7,455 bases of DNA from NCBI GenBank assembly GCA_034435315.1, contig DAOTYB010000133.1, positions 1-7,455 of the forward strand, in the 5' to 3' direction. Shown here piece after piece: positions 1 to 7,322 of this stretch (position 1 is its first letter; each line of letters opens with the position of its first letter). The DNA comes from VGOB01 sp034435315 (GTDB taxonomy: Bacteria; Chloroflexota; Anaerolineae; UBA4142). The notes under the pieces are model-generated. The model made no database searches. It was not told the origin of the DNA and worked only from the letters and a program-made list of their open reading frames with translations. Made by a program: the position numbers and the translations under genes.

Positions 1-41
1 ACCCCGCTCACCTGCGATGGTAGCTGGCCTCACAGACCATG

Positions 42-73
42 TTTGGACTGTTAAAGAGCTGCTTTGGACCGTT
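42..73. repeat. Pair of 11-bp direct repeats downstream of csx1
   Basis: TTTGGACTGTT (42-52) and TTTGGACCGTT (63-73) differ at one base and are spaced 21 bp start to start, which is two helical turns. They lie in the 125 bases after the csx1 stop, where no gene or terminator hairpin is evident. This could be a tandem protein-binding site or chance. Confidence 0.45.
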
Positions 74-125
74 GTGCTACATGTCAACACTTAACGGGGA
101 GACTATCGGATTTGCGATTTTCGAT

Positions 126-1364
126 TTACAGTGCCAGCATATCGAGAGTGGTAATGTGTTTCTTGATTTGCTCGATCAAGTCTTCGGGTTTGCGCGGATC
201 ACTCCGCATTCCAGCGTGAAGCACATCGTTGCGCGCATCGGTCAGGGGTTTCCACAATTCCAGCACTTGTTCGACGTTCGGAAGTTTGGTGAAAAAGATG
301 GACTCGAAAGGCTGATGTGCTTGCCTGGCTTTGACCCAATCGTTGGCTTCGTTACCCAGTGCGTCGCTAATGCGTTCCCGCATATCGCGCTGGGTGATGT
401 TCACGATGCCCAGATGAAACATCACCCAACTGACCAGCCATTCGCGCGCGAGGGAGATGGCTTGGACCCACAGTTCACGCTCGGCGTACCAGTGAATCAA
501 ACGACGTTCGATCTCCAGGGTCTGCCGCGCTTGGTCGTGCGGCTCGGTGGCTGAGGGACTGGCGAGCGGCTGGTAGGTTTCAATGACGCGGTTGAGGAGT
601 AACTGGAACGGCTGCGCCGCTGCCGTGCGTTCCAGCGCCGGGCGCGCGCGCTCGACGCGTTCGCTCAAACCAGCCACTTGATCCATCACTTGGTGCGGTC
701 GAATCAAGCGCAACCCCTCGGAGATTTTGGAGAGCGTACTCGCCAGACTGCCCAGCGCGCCAATCTGGTCGAGAGCGACGTGGTCGCCCTGCGCCGCGCG
801 GGCGAGCGTGTTGCGTTGCTTTTCGACGAGCGTTGCCAGATAGCGCGCATCGCCGGTGCGATTAAAGCGATCGGCGGCGCTTGCCCATTCGAGCAGTCCC
901 AGCATCGGGCTGAGATCGAACATCGGAGTCTTGCCGGGCGAAACGATTTTGCCCACATCGTACGCGCCGTAGAGGATGGCGCGCACGTTGACCTCCAGTC
1001 CCGCGCGCAAAAAGGCGGCGGCAAGGAATCCCAGCAACGGCGAAGAACGTAAACCGTGCGTGATGTCAAATGCCACCTCATCGCGCCGTTGAACGTTCGC
1101 CGCGATGGAGGCAAAGATTTGCCACAGTTCGCGTTCGTCCTTGCCAAGCGGAATCGGCACAAGGGTTACAGGAACAGTCACACTCGAGCGCAGTGCGTTG
1201 CCATGCGTGCTTTCGGCATCCTCGGTTGCAAAAACGATCAATTCGCTGGGTTGCAGAAACGCGCACGAAGCGACGGGCGCATACCACGCGCAGTGCTCGC
1301 GTTCGCCCAGCACGTATATTGTTTCCTCGTTCTTGCCTGTTCCCAAAAACGTCAACAGTTTCAT
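126..1364 (-). CDS. csx1: Csx1/Csx2-family CARF-HEPN ribonuclease (DxTHG motif, TM1812-like)
   Basis: Accessory RNase of the type III response, 412 aa. Family knowledge: the N-terminal CARF domain binds the cyclic oligoadenylate made by Cas10, and this switches on non-specific RNA cleavage by the C-terminal HEPN domain. Seen: the opening strand KLLTFLGTGK (2-11), the nucleotide-binding FLGTG motif; DITHGLR (DxTHG, D100-G104), which defines the family; ILYGAYD further on; a helical linker; and a C-terminal DARNDVLHAG with R378-x4-H383, the HEPN catalytic motif. All key residues are present, so the enzyme looks competent. The ATG overlaps the csm5 TGA, with GGAGG about 10 nt upstream, so it is the last gene of the csm operon. 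It occupies the slot that Csm6 holds in classical III-A loci, but the DxTHG signature points to the Csx1/TM1812 branch. The cyclic oligoadenylate ring size it recognises cannot be told from sequence. Confidence 0.92.
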   Translation of the reverse strand: MKLLTFLGTGKNEETIYVLGEREHCAWYAPVASCAFLQPSELIVFATEDAESTHGNALRSSVTVPVTLVPIPLGKDERELWQIFASIAANVQRRDEVAFDITHGLRSSPLLGFLAAAFLRAGLEVNVRAILYGAYDVGKIVSPGKTPMFDLSPMLGLLEWASAADRFNRTGDARYLATLVEKQRNTLARAAQGDHVALDQIGALGSLASTLSKISEGLRLIRPHQVMDQVAGLSERVERARPALERTAAAQPFQLLLNRVIETYQPLASPSATEPHDQARQTLEIERRLIHWYAERELWVQAISLAREWLVSWVMFHLGIVNITQRDMRERISDALGNEANDWVKARQAHQPFESIFFTKLPNVEQVLELWKPLTDARNDVLHAGMRSDPRKPEDLIEQIKKHITTLDMLAL

Positions 1365-2452
1365 CGTGCCTTCACCTCCACCAGCACCCAGCCGAGGGGA
1401 ACACCGGGTTCAGCGTTGATACCCTCACCCTGCGCGACCTGCAAGCGGCGGCTTTTGGGGAAAGGTTGCGTGACATCCACCCGCCACTGCCGGCTAGCGC
1501 GCGGCGGCTTGCCGAGTTTGTAACCAACCCGTATTTGCTTCTGCATTTCAGGTGGTAGCACAGGAACGATTGTCATACCTGTCCAACCCGTACCCCAGCC
1601 AAGTTGCAAAAAGAACTGGCTGGGTCTGAGGTTGGGCAATACGTTCAAAAAGCGCTCCAATGTTCGCGCGGTATGTTCAAACTTGTGTTCGGACGCAAAC
1701 CGATGTTCCTGCTCCAGGCGCTCACGTGCACGCGTGTTGGCAAGTGCCGGGAGTTGGGTCAGCCATGCTGTTTTGTTCTCCCAGCCCAGTCGGCGCGCCT
1801 GCTTTTCCTGCAATAGCCAGTCTTCAATGTGCAGGGTAGTGGTGAAAGAGATATTGTGTGCAATCGCTTCCACAGCGATAGGAATGGACGTGGCATCCGT
1901 AGCAGAAAAGGCACGGACATTGAGCAACCTCAAGGGGGACGGTCGGTGGGGCAAAGGCTGACTATCCGCGATCTGAAGAGCGCGTAACAAGTCGTGGTTG
2001 GAATCGGCACCAAACACCGCCATTTCCCAGTGATCGTCTGCTGACTTGGGATCATTGTAATTGAGTGTTTCCGGGCTCGGTGTAATGACTTGAGAGCGAA
2101 CAGCATGTGCCATTAACACTGTGCGCAGAGCACCCTTGAGTGATGAGCCGGGCAAATAGCATCGCCCGTACACGTCTTTGATTTGCTCGTGGATTTGATT
2201 CAGCGATGTTTCGCCTTGAATGGTATAACGTACAAAGCGAGAATCCTCACGCAACTCATTGGGCTGAATCAGTTTTCCAGCAGGCTGAGTCGGTACAACA
2301 TTCGTCCGTTCAAAGACCTCGCTGAGTATGGTATCCTGATCCAGTACGAACGTGCGTTTATCAGCCGTCACGTAATCATAATCGCGCAAAAGGAGACTCC
2401 CCGAACTGATGTGAAGGGGCGTCAGAGTGCAGATATTCACTGTGAAATTCAT
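1361..2452 (-). CDS. csm5: Type III-A RAMP protein Csm5
   Basis: Cas7-like subunit at the crRNA 3' end of the Csm complex, required for crRNA maturation in studied systems (by recruiting host nucleases) and for capping the filament. 363 aa, intact. Seen: an N-terminal RAMP strand CTLTPLHISSG (8-18), the RAMP loop YLPGSSLKGALRT (99-111), a long helical middle region, and a C-terminal half with FFLQLGWGTGW, then PFPKSRRL and a final VPLGWVLVEV, all typical of Csm5. The ATG at 2452 is chosen over the in-frame GTG at 2458 because it overlaps the csm4 TGA as ATGA and has GGAGG 7 nt upstream. Its own TGA overlaps the ATG of the downstream RNase gene in the same way, which indicates translational coupling on both sides. 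No catalytic residue is expected for this family. Confidence 0.93.
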   Translation of the reverse strand: MNFTVNICTLTPLHISSGSLLLRDYDYVTADKRTFVLDQDTILSEVFERTNVVPTQPAGKLIQPNELREDSRFVRYTIQGETSLNQIHEQIKDVYGRCYLPGSSLKGALRTVLMAHAVRSQVITPSPETLNYNDPKSADDHWEMAVFGADSNHDLLRALQIADSQPLPHRPSPLRLLNVRAFSATDATSIPIAVEAIAHNISFTTTLHIEDWLLQEKQARRLGWENKTAWLTQLPALANTRARERLEQEHRFASEHKFEHTARTLERFLNVLPNLRPSQFFLQLGWGTGWTGMTIVPVLPPEMQKQIRVGYKLGKPPRASRQWRVDVTQPFPKSRRLQVAQGEGINAEPGVPLGWVLVEVKAR

Positions 2453-3462
2453 TGGCACACCTCCAGGCGACCCGCTGGTAAGAAAAAGGGCACACCGTAG
2501 CGATACACCTTGCGCGTGGTAAAGTGGGGTAGGTCTTGCGGCTGGACCTCTACCAGTTTACCACGCGCCTGAGTGACGTCTGGAAGTAACGCGCCCTCTG
2601 CCACCAGGCGCACCATCCGTCGTCGCCAGCTATGTCCTTGGTCATCCGTGCACCATCCGCCCACCGTCGTCAAACGATACGCTGCGCGTGGGTGCTGGAG
2701 GAGTGTCTGGATTTCTTTTTCGTCGTGCGGAGCATAACGCGCCAGCGAATACCCCGCCCCACTGGTCGGGGAGGGGGGGCAAATCGTCAGAAACCGTTTG
2801 CCACGTAAACGCACCATGCCCATAGTTGCGCAAGCCCCCCAGCCCGGTGTCTTGCAACACGTTCAACGCCTCCTGCACCCACTGGTTTGCGTGCCACGTA
2901 CCGCAAACCACAAGCCATCACCGGCAGCAAAAGCAACACGCCCTACATGAAACAAGTTGGACGCGTTGGTCGTCCGGTCTACCGCGACTCGCGGCACCAC
3001 AAAGGTTTGCCACAGGCGCAGTTTTCCTTCGTTGTTGATATAGTGTGCCAAGCGTGCCCGTTCTTCGGAGGTGACCCAGACTTTGCCATCGTGCAAAAAA
3101 TTGTCTGGATGATTGTCCGCGCGTCCGTCGGTGCGCAATTGCTCGTACACGGCGCTGGAAATCCACTGCACCCGTTTGGCATCCTTGCCGATCAATCCTG
3201 TGGCATCAGGGAAGGCGGCGGGTGCGGGCAGAAAACGGATGCCAGCCACCCACGGAAACGCGGAGGTCAGACGAAAGGGAGGGCTGTCCGAAAGGAATGC
3301 GTCAAGGCGCGCGTTCGCCTCCAGGCCCAGGTGCGCCCATGCCGAAACCAGCGCTGCAAAGAGCGAGTCCGACGGAAGCCAATCCAGCACGGTCTCGCGA
3401 TCAATGCTGATGGCTTCGCCGATGTGTAACGCGCTACGCAGCTTCAGATGATAAATCGGCAT
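2449..3462 (-). pseudogene. csm4: Type III-A RAMP protein Csm4, disrupted by two compensating frame changes
   Basis: Cas5-like subunit that holds the crRNA 5' handle and contacts Cas10. The coding sequence appears in three pieces. Piece 1 (3462 to the TGA at 2865-2863) has MPIYHLKLRSALHIGE, LPSDSLFAAL (29-38), PRVAVDRTTN (157-166) and GDGLWFAV. Piece 2, in the next frame (from about 2917 to about 2775), has QEALNVLQ and GLGGLRNYGHGAF (2845-2807), the glycine-rich motif that should follow. Piece 3, back in the first frame (to the stop at 2449), has GYSLARYAPHDE, YRLTTVGGW and VYRYGVPFF, the usual Csm4 C-terminus. The order and content are complete, so one missing base within 2917-2866 and one extra base near the seven-G run at 2773-2779 would restore about 337 aa. 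As written, translation ends after 199 aa. The start at 3462 is set by AAAGGAGG (3475-3468), 5 nt upstream; two upstream ATGs (3483, 3480) lack a good site. The stop overlaps the csm5 ATG. Real decay and sequence error cannot be separated here. Confidence 0.88.
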
Positions 3463-3467
3463 TTGCG

Positions 3468-3475
3468 CCTCCTTT
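3468..3475 (-). promoter_or_regulatory. Ribosome binding site deciding the csm4 start
   Basis: AAAGGAGG is placed 5 nt before the ATG at 3462. It lies downstream of the in-frame ATGs at 3483 and 3480 and so excludes them. The same bases would fall inside csm3 if csm3 really continues in the shifted frame to 3434. Confidence 0.8.
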
Positions 3476-3479
3476 ATCA

Positions 3480-4313
3480 TCAATGCCGAGCGTTTGCCTG
3501 ATCCATTTTTGAATCTCGGTGCGCATTCCGATCATTTCGCTCAATGACTTCGGCAAAACGAGCATCGGACACCTCGGCATACGTATCACCGTGTTTGCAT
3601 TTGAGTGTGAGGTGCTGAAACTTGACCTTACCACTGCCGCGTGAACCGAGCCCCCCCAGATAGTCGTCTTCGACCAGTTGCAAACAGGTCAGCACGTGAT
3701 CAAACAGCGCAACGTCACTGGCCAGATACACGTTGAACACCAACTCCATTGGGGCAAAGATGGCGCCAGCGGGTACGCGCTCAATCTGGCGGGGCGTTGC
3801 CGCTGCCGTGACGCGATCGATCGCAGCTTCCCATTTGACTTCGGTGAAGGGAAGGTCGGTTTTGGCGCTCAGCAACTCTCGCTCACTCTCCGAGCTTAAT
3901 GGCGCATCCCGAACAATCAGGCGATTGGGAGCGGGGGGATCAAAACCGATCTCACCCGGTACGCCAAAAATTGGATTCACCCAAAACTTGTGGTAATCCC
4001 GTTCGCATGCTGTTGAATACTCTCTGTCGTCGCTATAGTCGCGTTTATCGCCACCGGCAACGTGAATCTTAACGCCTTTCCCAATCCCTTTGTTTTGTGG
4101 CGCGCCCAAGAATTTTTCGGCAAGCGAACGCATCTTGCCTTTGAGTGACGAACCGGGGATGTAGGGACGATTGGTGAGGGCGTCGCGAATGACGGGTGCA
4201 TCCACGTTACCAATCGCTAGCGCGCCCGGCGAACCACCGATATGCAAACCTGTTTGCGCTTTGATTTGTCCTGTGAGCATGACGCGCCCTAGGAGTTTAA
4301 CTTGGTTGTTCAT
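3480..4313 (-). CDS. csm3: Type III-A backbone RAMP protein Csm3 (target-RNA endonuclease)
   Basis: Cas7-family backbone subunit, present in several copies per complex, which binds the crRNA and cuts target RNA at 6-nt intervals (family knowledge). Seen: TGLHIGG (21-27), then NVDAPVIRD with D38 at the position of the catalytic Asp of characterised Csm3 proteins (D33 in Streptococcus thermophilus), the RAMP loop IPGSSLKGK (52-60), TEVKWEAAIDRVTAAATPRQIERV, and the glycine-rich DYLGGLGSRGSGKVKF (GSRG 223-226). The start ATG follows TAAGGAG at 7-nt spacing, 12 nt after the csm2 stop. The last about 20 residues as read (after FAEV) are strongly hydrophilic and unlike Csm3 tails. A +1 change near 3543-3548 would instead give an amphipathic helix beginning LSEMIGM and ending at 3434. 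The annotated stop at 3480 is therefore uncertain, although the rest is secure. Confidence 0.93.
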   Translation of the reverse strand: MNNQVKLLGRVMLTGQIKAQTGLHIGGSPGALAIGNVDAPVIRDALTNRPYIPGSSLKGKMRSLAEKFLGAPQNKGIGKGVKIHVAGGDKRDYSDDREYSTACERDYHKFWVNPIFGVPGEIGFDPPAPNRLIVRDAPLSSESERELLSAKTDLPFTEVKWEAAIDRVTAAATPRQIERVPAGAIFAPMELVFNVYLASDVALFDHVLTCLQLVEDDYLGGLGSRGSGKVKFQHLTLKCKHGDTYAEVSDARFAEVIERNDRNAHRDSKMDQANARH

Positions 4314-4325
4314 TGTCGTCTCTCC

Positions 4326-4823
4326 TTAGTTTTCTCCGCCATGTTTTTTGTGATATGCGACTATTGCTTCGAAGAATTCAGCAAAGCGCATAAAACGTTC
4401 ACGGCGGAACGAACTATTTTCACCTACGATGCGTAAAGCCGGCGTCAACACCTGTTCTAGAATAATCATACCGTCTTTTTTGGTTCGCTCTTTTTCTCGC
4501 TTCGCAAAGTACCCAAGTTTTGGGATAAGCAGCATGGCATCCCGAAAACACTGGTTACCTCTTTGCGGATCTTTTTCATCCCAGCGCAATTGAATTTGGC
4601 GGGTTGTACCAAAAACATTACGAATTTGGCTTGCTTTTAACTCTTGATCTTTGATGGCTTTGCCAATTTGATCCGCCCACTGGACCAACAACTCCACATC
4701 GCCCTCTACGATGATTTTGCGAATGACAGCCTCCGACGGAGGTTGGAATTTTGATGCACCAGAATCTTGCTCACGATTGGGATAACGTCCCCCGCCTGGT
4801 CGTGGGTTAGTTGAGTGTGCCAT
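4326..4823 (-). CDS. csm2: Type III-A small subunit Csm2
   Basis: Small helical subunit of 165 aa that, in characterised Csm complexes, lines the inner filament and contacts the crRNA-target duplex; it has no catalytic role. Seen: a basic, Gly/Arg-rich, probably disordered tail (about 1-30), then an all-helical body with the family hallmarks: a hydrophobic helix ending in AxxIGKAI (about 50-57), SQIRNVFG (65-72), LLIPKLGYFAKRE (98-110), and the C-terminal FFEAIVAYHKKHGG (150-163), which corresponds to the typical AYHK-GG ending of Csm2. The ORF is open back to 4877, but the ATG at 4823 is preferred: AGGAGG lies 9 nt upstream and the longer version would overlap the end of cas10. It begins 2 nt after the cas10 stop, so translation is probably coupled. 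Its body is visibly more AT-rich than the neighbouring genes. Length is slightly above the usual 120-150 aa because of the N-terminal tail. Confidence 0.93.
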   Translation of the reverse strand: MAHSTNPRPGGGRYPNREQDSGASKFQPPSEAVIRKIIVEGDVELLVQWADQIGKAIKDQELKASQIRNVFGTTRQIQLRWDEKDPQRGNQCFRDAMLLIPKLGYFAKREKERTKKDGMIILEQVLTPALRIVGENSSFRRERFMRFAEFFEAIVAYHKKHGGEN

Positions 4824-4825
4824 TT

Positions 4826-7258
4826 TTACTCGCCTCCTCGTGTGAGATAATCTGCCCAGCGTGCCGCGAATCCCCACTGCTCGGCGTCATCGCCAGGCAT
4901 CAGAAAAGTTTTCTGAATTTGTAGAATTCGTTCTCTTGCATTGTCCTCCTTTACTTGAATTGCGATACGTGTCAGTTGATACGCTGCCATCCACGTCCAG
5001 CGTCCAAATTTCGGTTTGGCTTTGCCGGCGCGCCGGGCGTCAATTTCGGCTTTCTTCTTCTGCGTGCGCAAGGCGATAACTGTCTGCAAGAATGCCTTGG
5101 GCACCAGGCGTCCTTCCACCCAGTTTGCCAGTTCGTTGGCACGGTGCAGTGTTTCTGCAAACGACTGCCAGTCGAATAGTTCTCCCAGAAAGGCGAGCGC
5201 ATCTTTTTGCTTGCCATTGCGCTTGAACTTTTTTGCAGCATCCTCCGCATCGCCTGCAAGACGTGCCGCCTGGTAGAGCGGAAATTTGCTTTCAACAATC
5301 GCAATACCGCCCGATACACTGAACGCAGGATTATGCCCCGTGAACTCGCGAAAGGATTCACGCACGCGCAAGGCAAAGAGCGGCAGGACGTTCCACGCAC
5401 CGACCACGAAGAGATCATCCCCAACCGAGTACTGGATGTAAAGTGATGGGCGTAAATCCTCTTGTTCCCACGCTTGTCCTTCTGATTTGCCTGGTGCCAG
5501 CTGGGGTAACCATCCTTCAAAGAACAAACGCAACCCAAATGACAAACTGGCAATCCGACTGATACTCGCGTGTTGCCCTAATCCTTTACGGAATAGAGTT
5601 CCCAGATTATCCACATCCATTCGCAAGACGCCCCACCGTTCGATGCCACGCGCACATTGCTCAGCCAATTCATCGAAGGTCAGGACACGTTCTCCAGCAT
5701 ACGGCACTTGTTTCGCGATGGGATGGTTGGCAAAGACAAGCTCTCCTGGCAGGTTTGTATCATGCGACGCCTTGACATCTATGCGCCATACTCGTACCAG
5801 GTCCGCTTGATCGAATGATGGTATCTTGTCCTCGGGCACGAGCAACACTTGAAACCCTAGTTGCTGCAAGCCTTCGCGCCAGGTGTGGGGGCGACCTGAT
5901 GGAGCGTTACTCACACGGCGCAAAATCAAGTGAGTGGTGCGCGGTAGGGCTTGCCCTAATTCTTCCAGACTCCAGATAAACCGCGTTTTCGTTTCACCGT
6001 CGCGCGTCTCAAGGTCCTGGTCATCGCCTGTGACCGCGCAATGTTTCTCGGGCTGCCCTCCCAGTGTCAGAGGAACACCAATCTGTTGCGTCAGAGTGGT
6101 GAGACTGGCTTGAGCAAAAGGACGACGTTTTTTTCGGCTGAGTGTTTGATTGACACGTTCATACACGTGATTGAATTGCGCAAATTCGTCGGAGCGGATA
6201 ATGTCCCATTCCAGCGTCAAGCCCAATGCCCCCTGGTGAGCAATCATCAACTGGTCTGCTAATTGTTGCGCCAGGGTCGGCAACTTGTCTTGAGCCTTCA
6301 TCGGTGCAAGCACATAAAACTTACCTCCGCCCACATAAATCAAGTTAGTCAGTGGCAATCCCAGCGCTTCCAAAAGATTCATAGCGACAATCTCGCTGAC
6401 CAATTGCAGATAGAACGAACGCGCTCGAAGGGATTTGGCGGCGCCGCTCGAAGTCAACGAGTAAAGGAACGTTTGAATACCCGAAAAATCTCCTACCACG
6501 AGCAAAGCTGTCTCGCGCACCTCGTCGCGTTCGATGGCGTCACACCATTCGGCGTCGCGGTCGTCCCCGGCGAGGCATGCCGCAATCGCCGCAGTGGTTC
6601 GCAAGTGATCGTACAAAGAGACATCAGGTAACGTCTTCCCATATGCCGAAGGCATACACCACGTAAACTCTTGCAACAAAGTCAGGAGATTCTCCAGATA
6701 CGCCACGGGTGTCAAGGAGGTGGTGGCTGTCAAGTGGCGCGTGTGACACTCCTCTGCAAATTCCTCCCACAGGTTTCGATAGGCAGTCTGCCAATCAGCA
6801 GGTGGCGTTGGTTGTGGAAACAAACGATAGTAGTCGCTTACATCGAGACGCGTCAGTGGCCAATATGTGACGCGATCCGCTTTTGCGCCATCAAGAGTTA
6901 CCTGCGAAAAAGTTGTTTGCAGAACAGGCGCGGATACCTCCGCCTCTTCATCTTCACCTTTCACTCGTTCTGCCGAAGAAAGCCAATCGGCAATTTGAAT
7001 CCACCGTTCGGTCAAGGTGCGTGGTTGATGATGATAGGTAGTCCCGCTTAAACCTTCACGCCATTCTTTAGGTACAAAATCCCTCAAGAAATCATTAGAG
7101 TGAAGGGCATGTTCGTACCCGAGTTGTTTGCGAGTTTCCTTGTCCCAGATTTCGCTTCGTCCTACGCCTGCTCGCTGACTAAATTTTCCCACATCATGCA
7201 ACAAACCCGCGAGTGCCGCTTGCCACACCCGGTCGGGGATGGTGGATGGATTGGTCAT
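4826..7258 (-). CDS. cas10: Type III-A CRISPR-Cas signature protein Cas10/Csm1 (HD nuclease and cyclic oligoadenylate synthase)
   Basis: Large subunit of the Csm complex, 810 aa. Seen: an N-terminal HD domain with LLHDVGK (H21-D22) and further histidines at H50, H53 and H76-H77; Palm1 with GDFSGIQ at 256-262 followed by a GGGKF loop; a linker with a lone Cys (KHCAVTG, C407) where relatives often have a four-Cys zinc site; Palm2 with MDVDNLG at 547-553 and SVGDDLF around V612-D615; and a helical C-terminal domain ending near 810. Known for the family: the HD domain cleaves DNA, and the Palm domains convert ATP to cyclic oligoadenylate when target RNA is bound. The first glycine of the usual GGDD is Val here, but both aspartates remain. 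The start at 7258 is chosen because GGAGGG lies 7 nt upstream; the in-frame ATG at 7294 overlaps the promoter -10 box and would not be on the transcript. It is the first gene of the operon, and its TAA is 2 nt before the csm2 ATG. Confidence 0.96.
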   Translation of the reverse strand: MTNPSTIPDRVWQAALAGLLHDVGKFSQRAGVGRSEIWDKETRKQLGYEHALHSNDFLRDFVPKEWREGLSGTTYHHQPRTLTERWIQIADWLSSAERVKGEDEEAEVSAPVLQTTFSQVTLDGAKADRVTYWPLTRLDVSDYYRLFPQPTPPADWQTAYRNLWEEFAEECHTRHLTATTSLTPVAYLENLLTLLQEFTWCMPSAYGKTLPDVSLYDHLRTTAAIAACLAGDDRDAEWCDAIERDEVRETALLVVGDFSGIQTFLYSLTSSGAAKSLRARSFYLQLVSEIVAMNLLEALGLPLTNLIYVGGGKFYVLAPMKAQDKLPTLAQQLADQLMIAHQGALGLTLEWDIIRSDEFAQFNHVYERVNQTLSRKKRRPFAQASLTTLTQQIGVPLTLGGQPEKHCAVTGDDQDLETRDGETKTRFIWSLEELGQALPRTTHLILRRVSNAPSGRPHTWREGLQQLGFQVLLVPEDKIPSFDQADLVRVWRIDVKASHDTNLPGELVFANHPIAKQVPYAGERVLTFDELAEQCARGIERWGVLRMDVDNLGTLFRKGLGQHASISRIASLSFGLRLFFEGWLPQLAPGKSEGQAWEQEDLRPSLYIQYSVGDDLFVVGAWNVLPLFALRVRESFREFTGHNPAFSVSGGIAIVESKFPLYQAARLAGDAEDAAKKFKRNGKQKDALAFLGELFDWQSFAETLHRANELANWVEGRLVPKAFLQTVIALRTQKKKAEIDARRAGKAKPKFGRWTWMAAYQLTRIAIQVKEDNARERILQIQKTFLMPGDDAEQWGFAARWADYLTRGGE

Positions 7259-7265
7259 TGGACTG

Positions 7266-7271
7266 CCCTCC
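7266..7271 (-). promoter_or_regulatory. Ribosome binding site deciding the cas10 start
   Basis: GGAGGG lies 7 nt before the ATG at 7258. The alternative ATG at 7294 has no purine-rich site and overlaps the -10 box, so this site fixes the cas10 start. Confidence 0.75.
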
Positions 7272-7292
7272 AAAGGTGAATTGGCTGGACAC

Positions 7293-7322
7293 ATTTTACC
7301 ACAATAACGTCTACTGTGTCAT
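7293..7322 (-). promoter_or_regulatory. Sigma70-like promoter of the csm operon
   Basis: On the minus strand, ATGACA (7322-7317, 5 of 6 matches to TTGACA) is followed after 18 nt by TAAAAT (7298-7293, 5 of 6 matches to TATAAT). Transcription would begin near 7286, giving a leader of roughly 28 nt that includes the GGAGGG site before cas10. No comparably convincing promoter was found by eye between the genes downstream, which fits a single operon transcript. Confidence 0.6.

Noticed and set aside
1..125. Intrinsic terminator after csx1
   Set aside because: No GC-rich hairpin followed by a T-run was found on the minus strand before the window edge.
39..554. 171-codon plus-strand ORF at the left edge
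   Set aside because: It lies antisense to csx1, has no family motif or ribosome binding site, and its composition is a reflection of the opposite coding frame.
704..1162. 152-codon minus-strand ORF inside csx1
   Set aside because: It is an out-of-frame reading of csx1. The csx1 frame carries the DxTHG and HEPN motifs.
1056..1558. Two long plus-strand ORFs across the csx1/csm5 junction
   Set aside because: They are Arg/His/Pro-rich shadow translations opposite two well-supported genes.
2866..2917. Programmed -1 frameshift in csm4
   Set aside because: No X-XXY-YYZ heptamer or downstream stem is evident in the bounded interval, and Csm4 families are not known to use frameshifting.
4972..5553. 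193-codon minus-strand ORF inside cas10
   Set aside because: It is an alternate frame of the cas10 Palm2 and C-terminal region, while the cas10 frame shows MDVDNLG and GDD.
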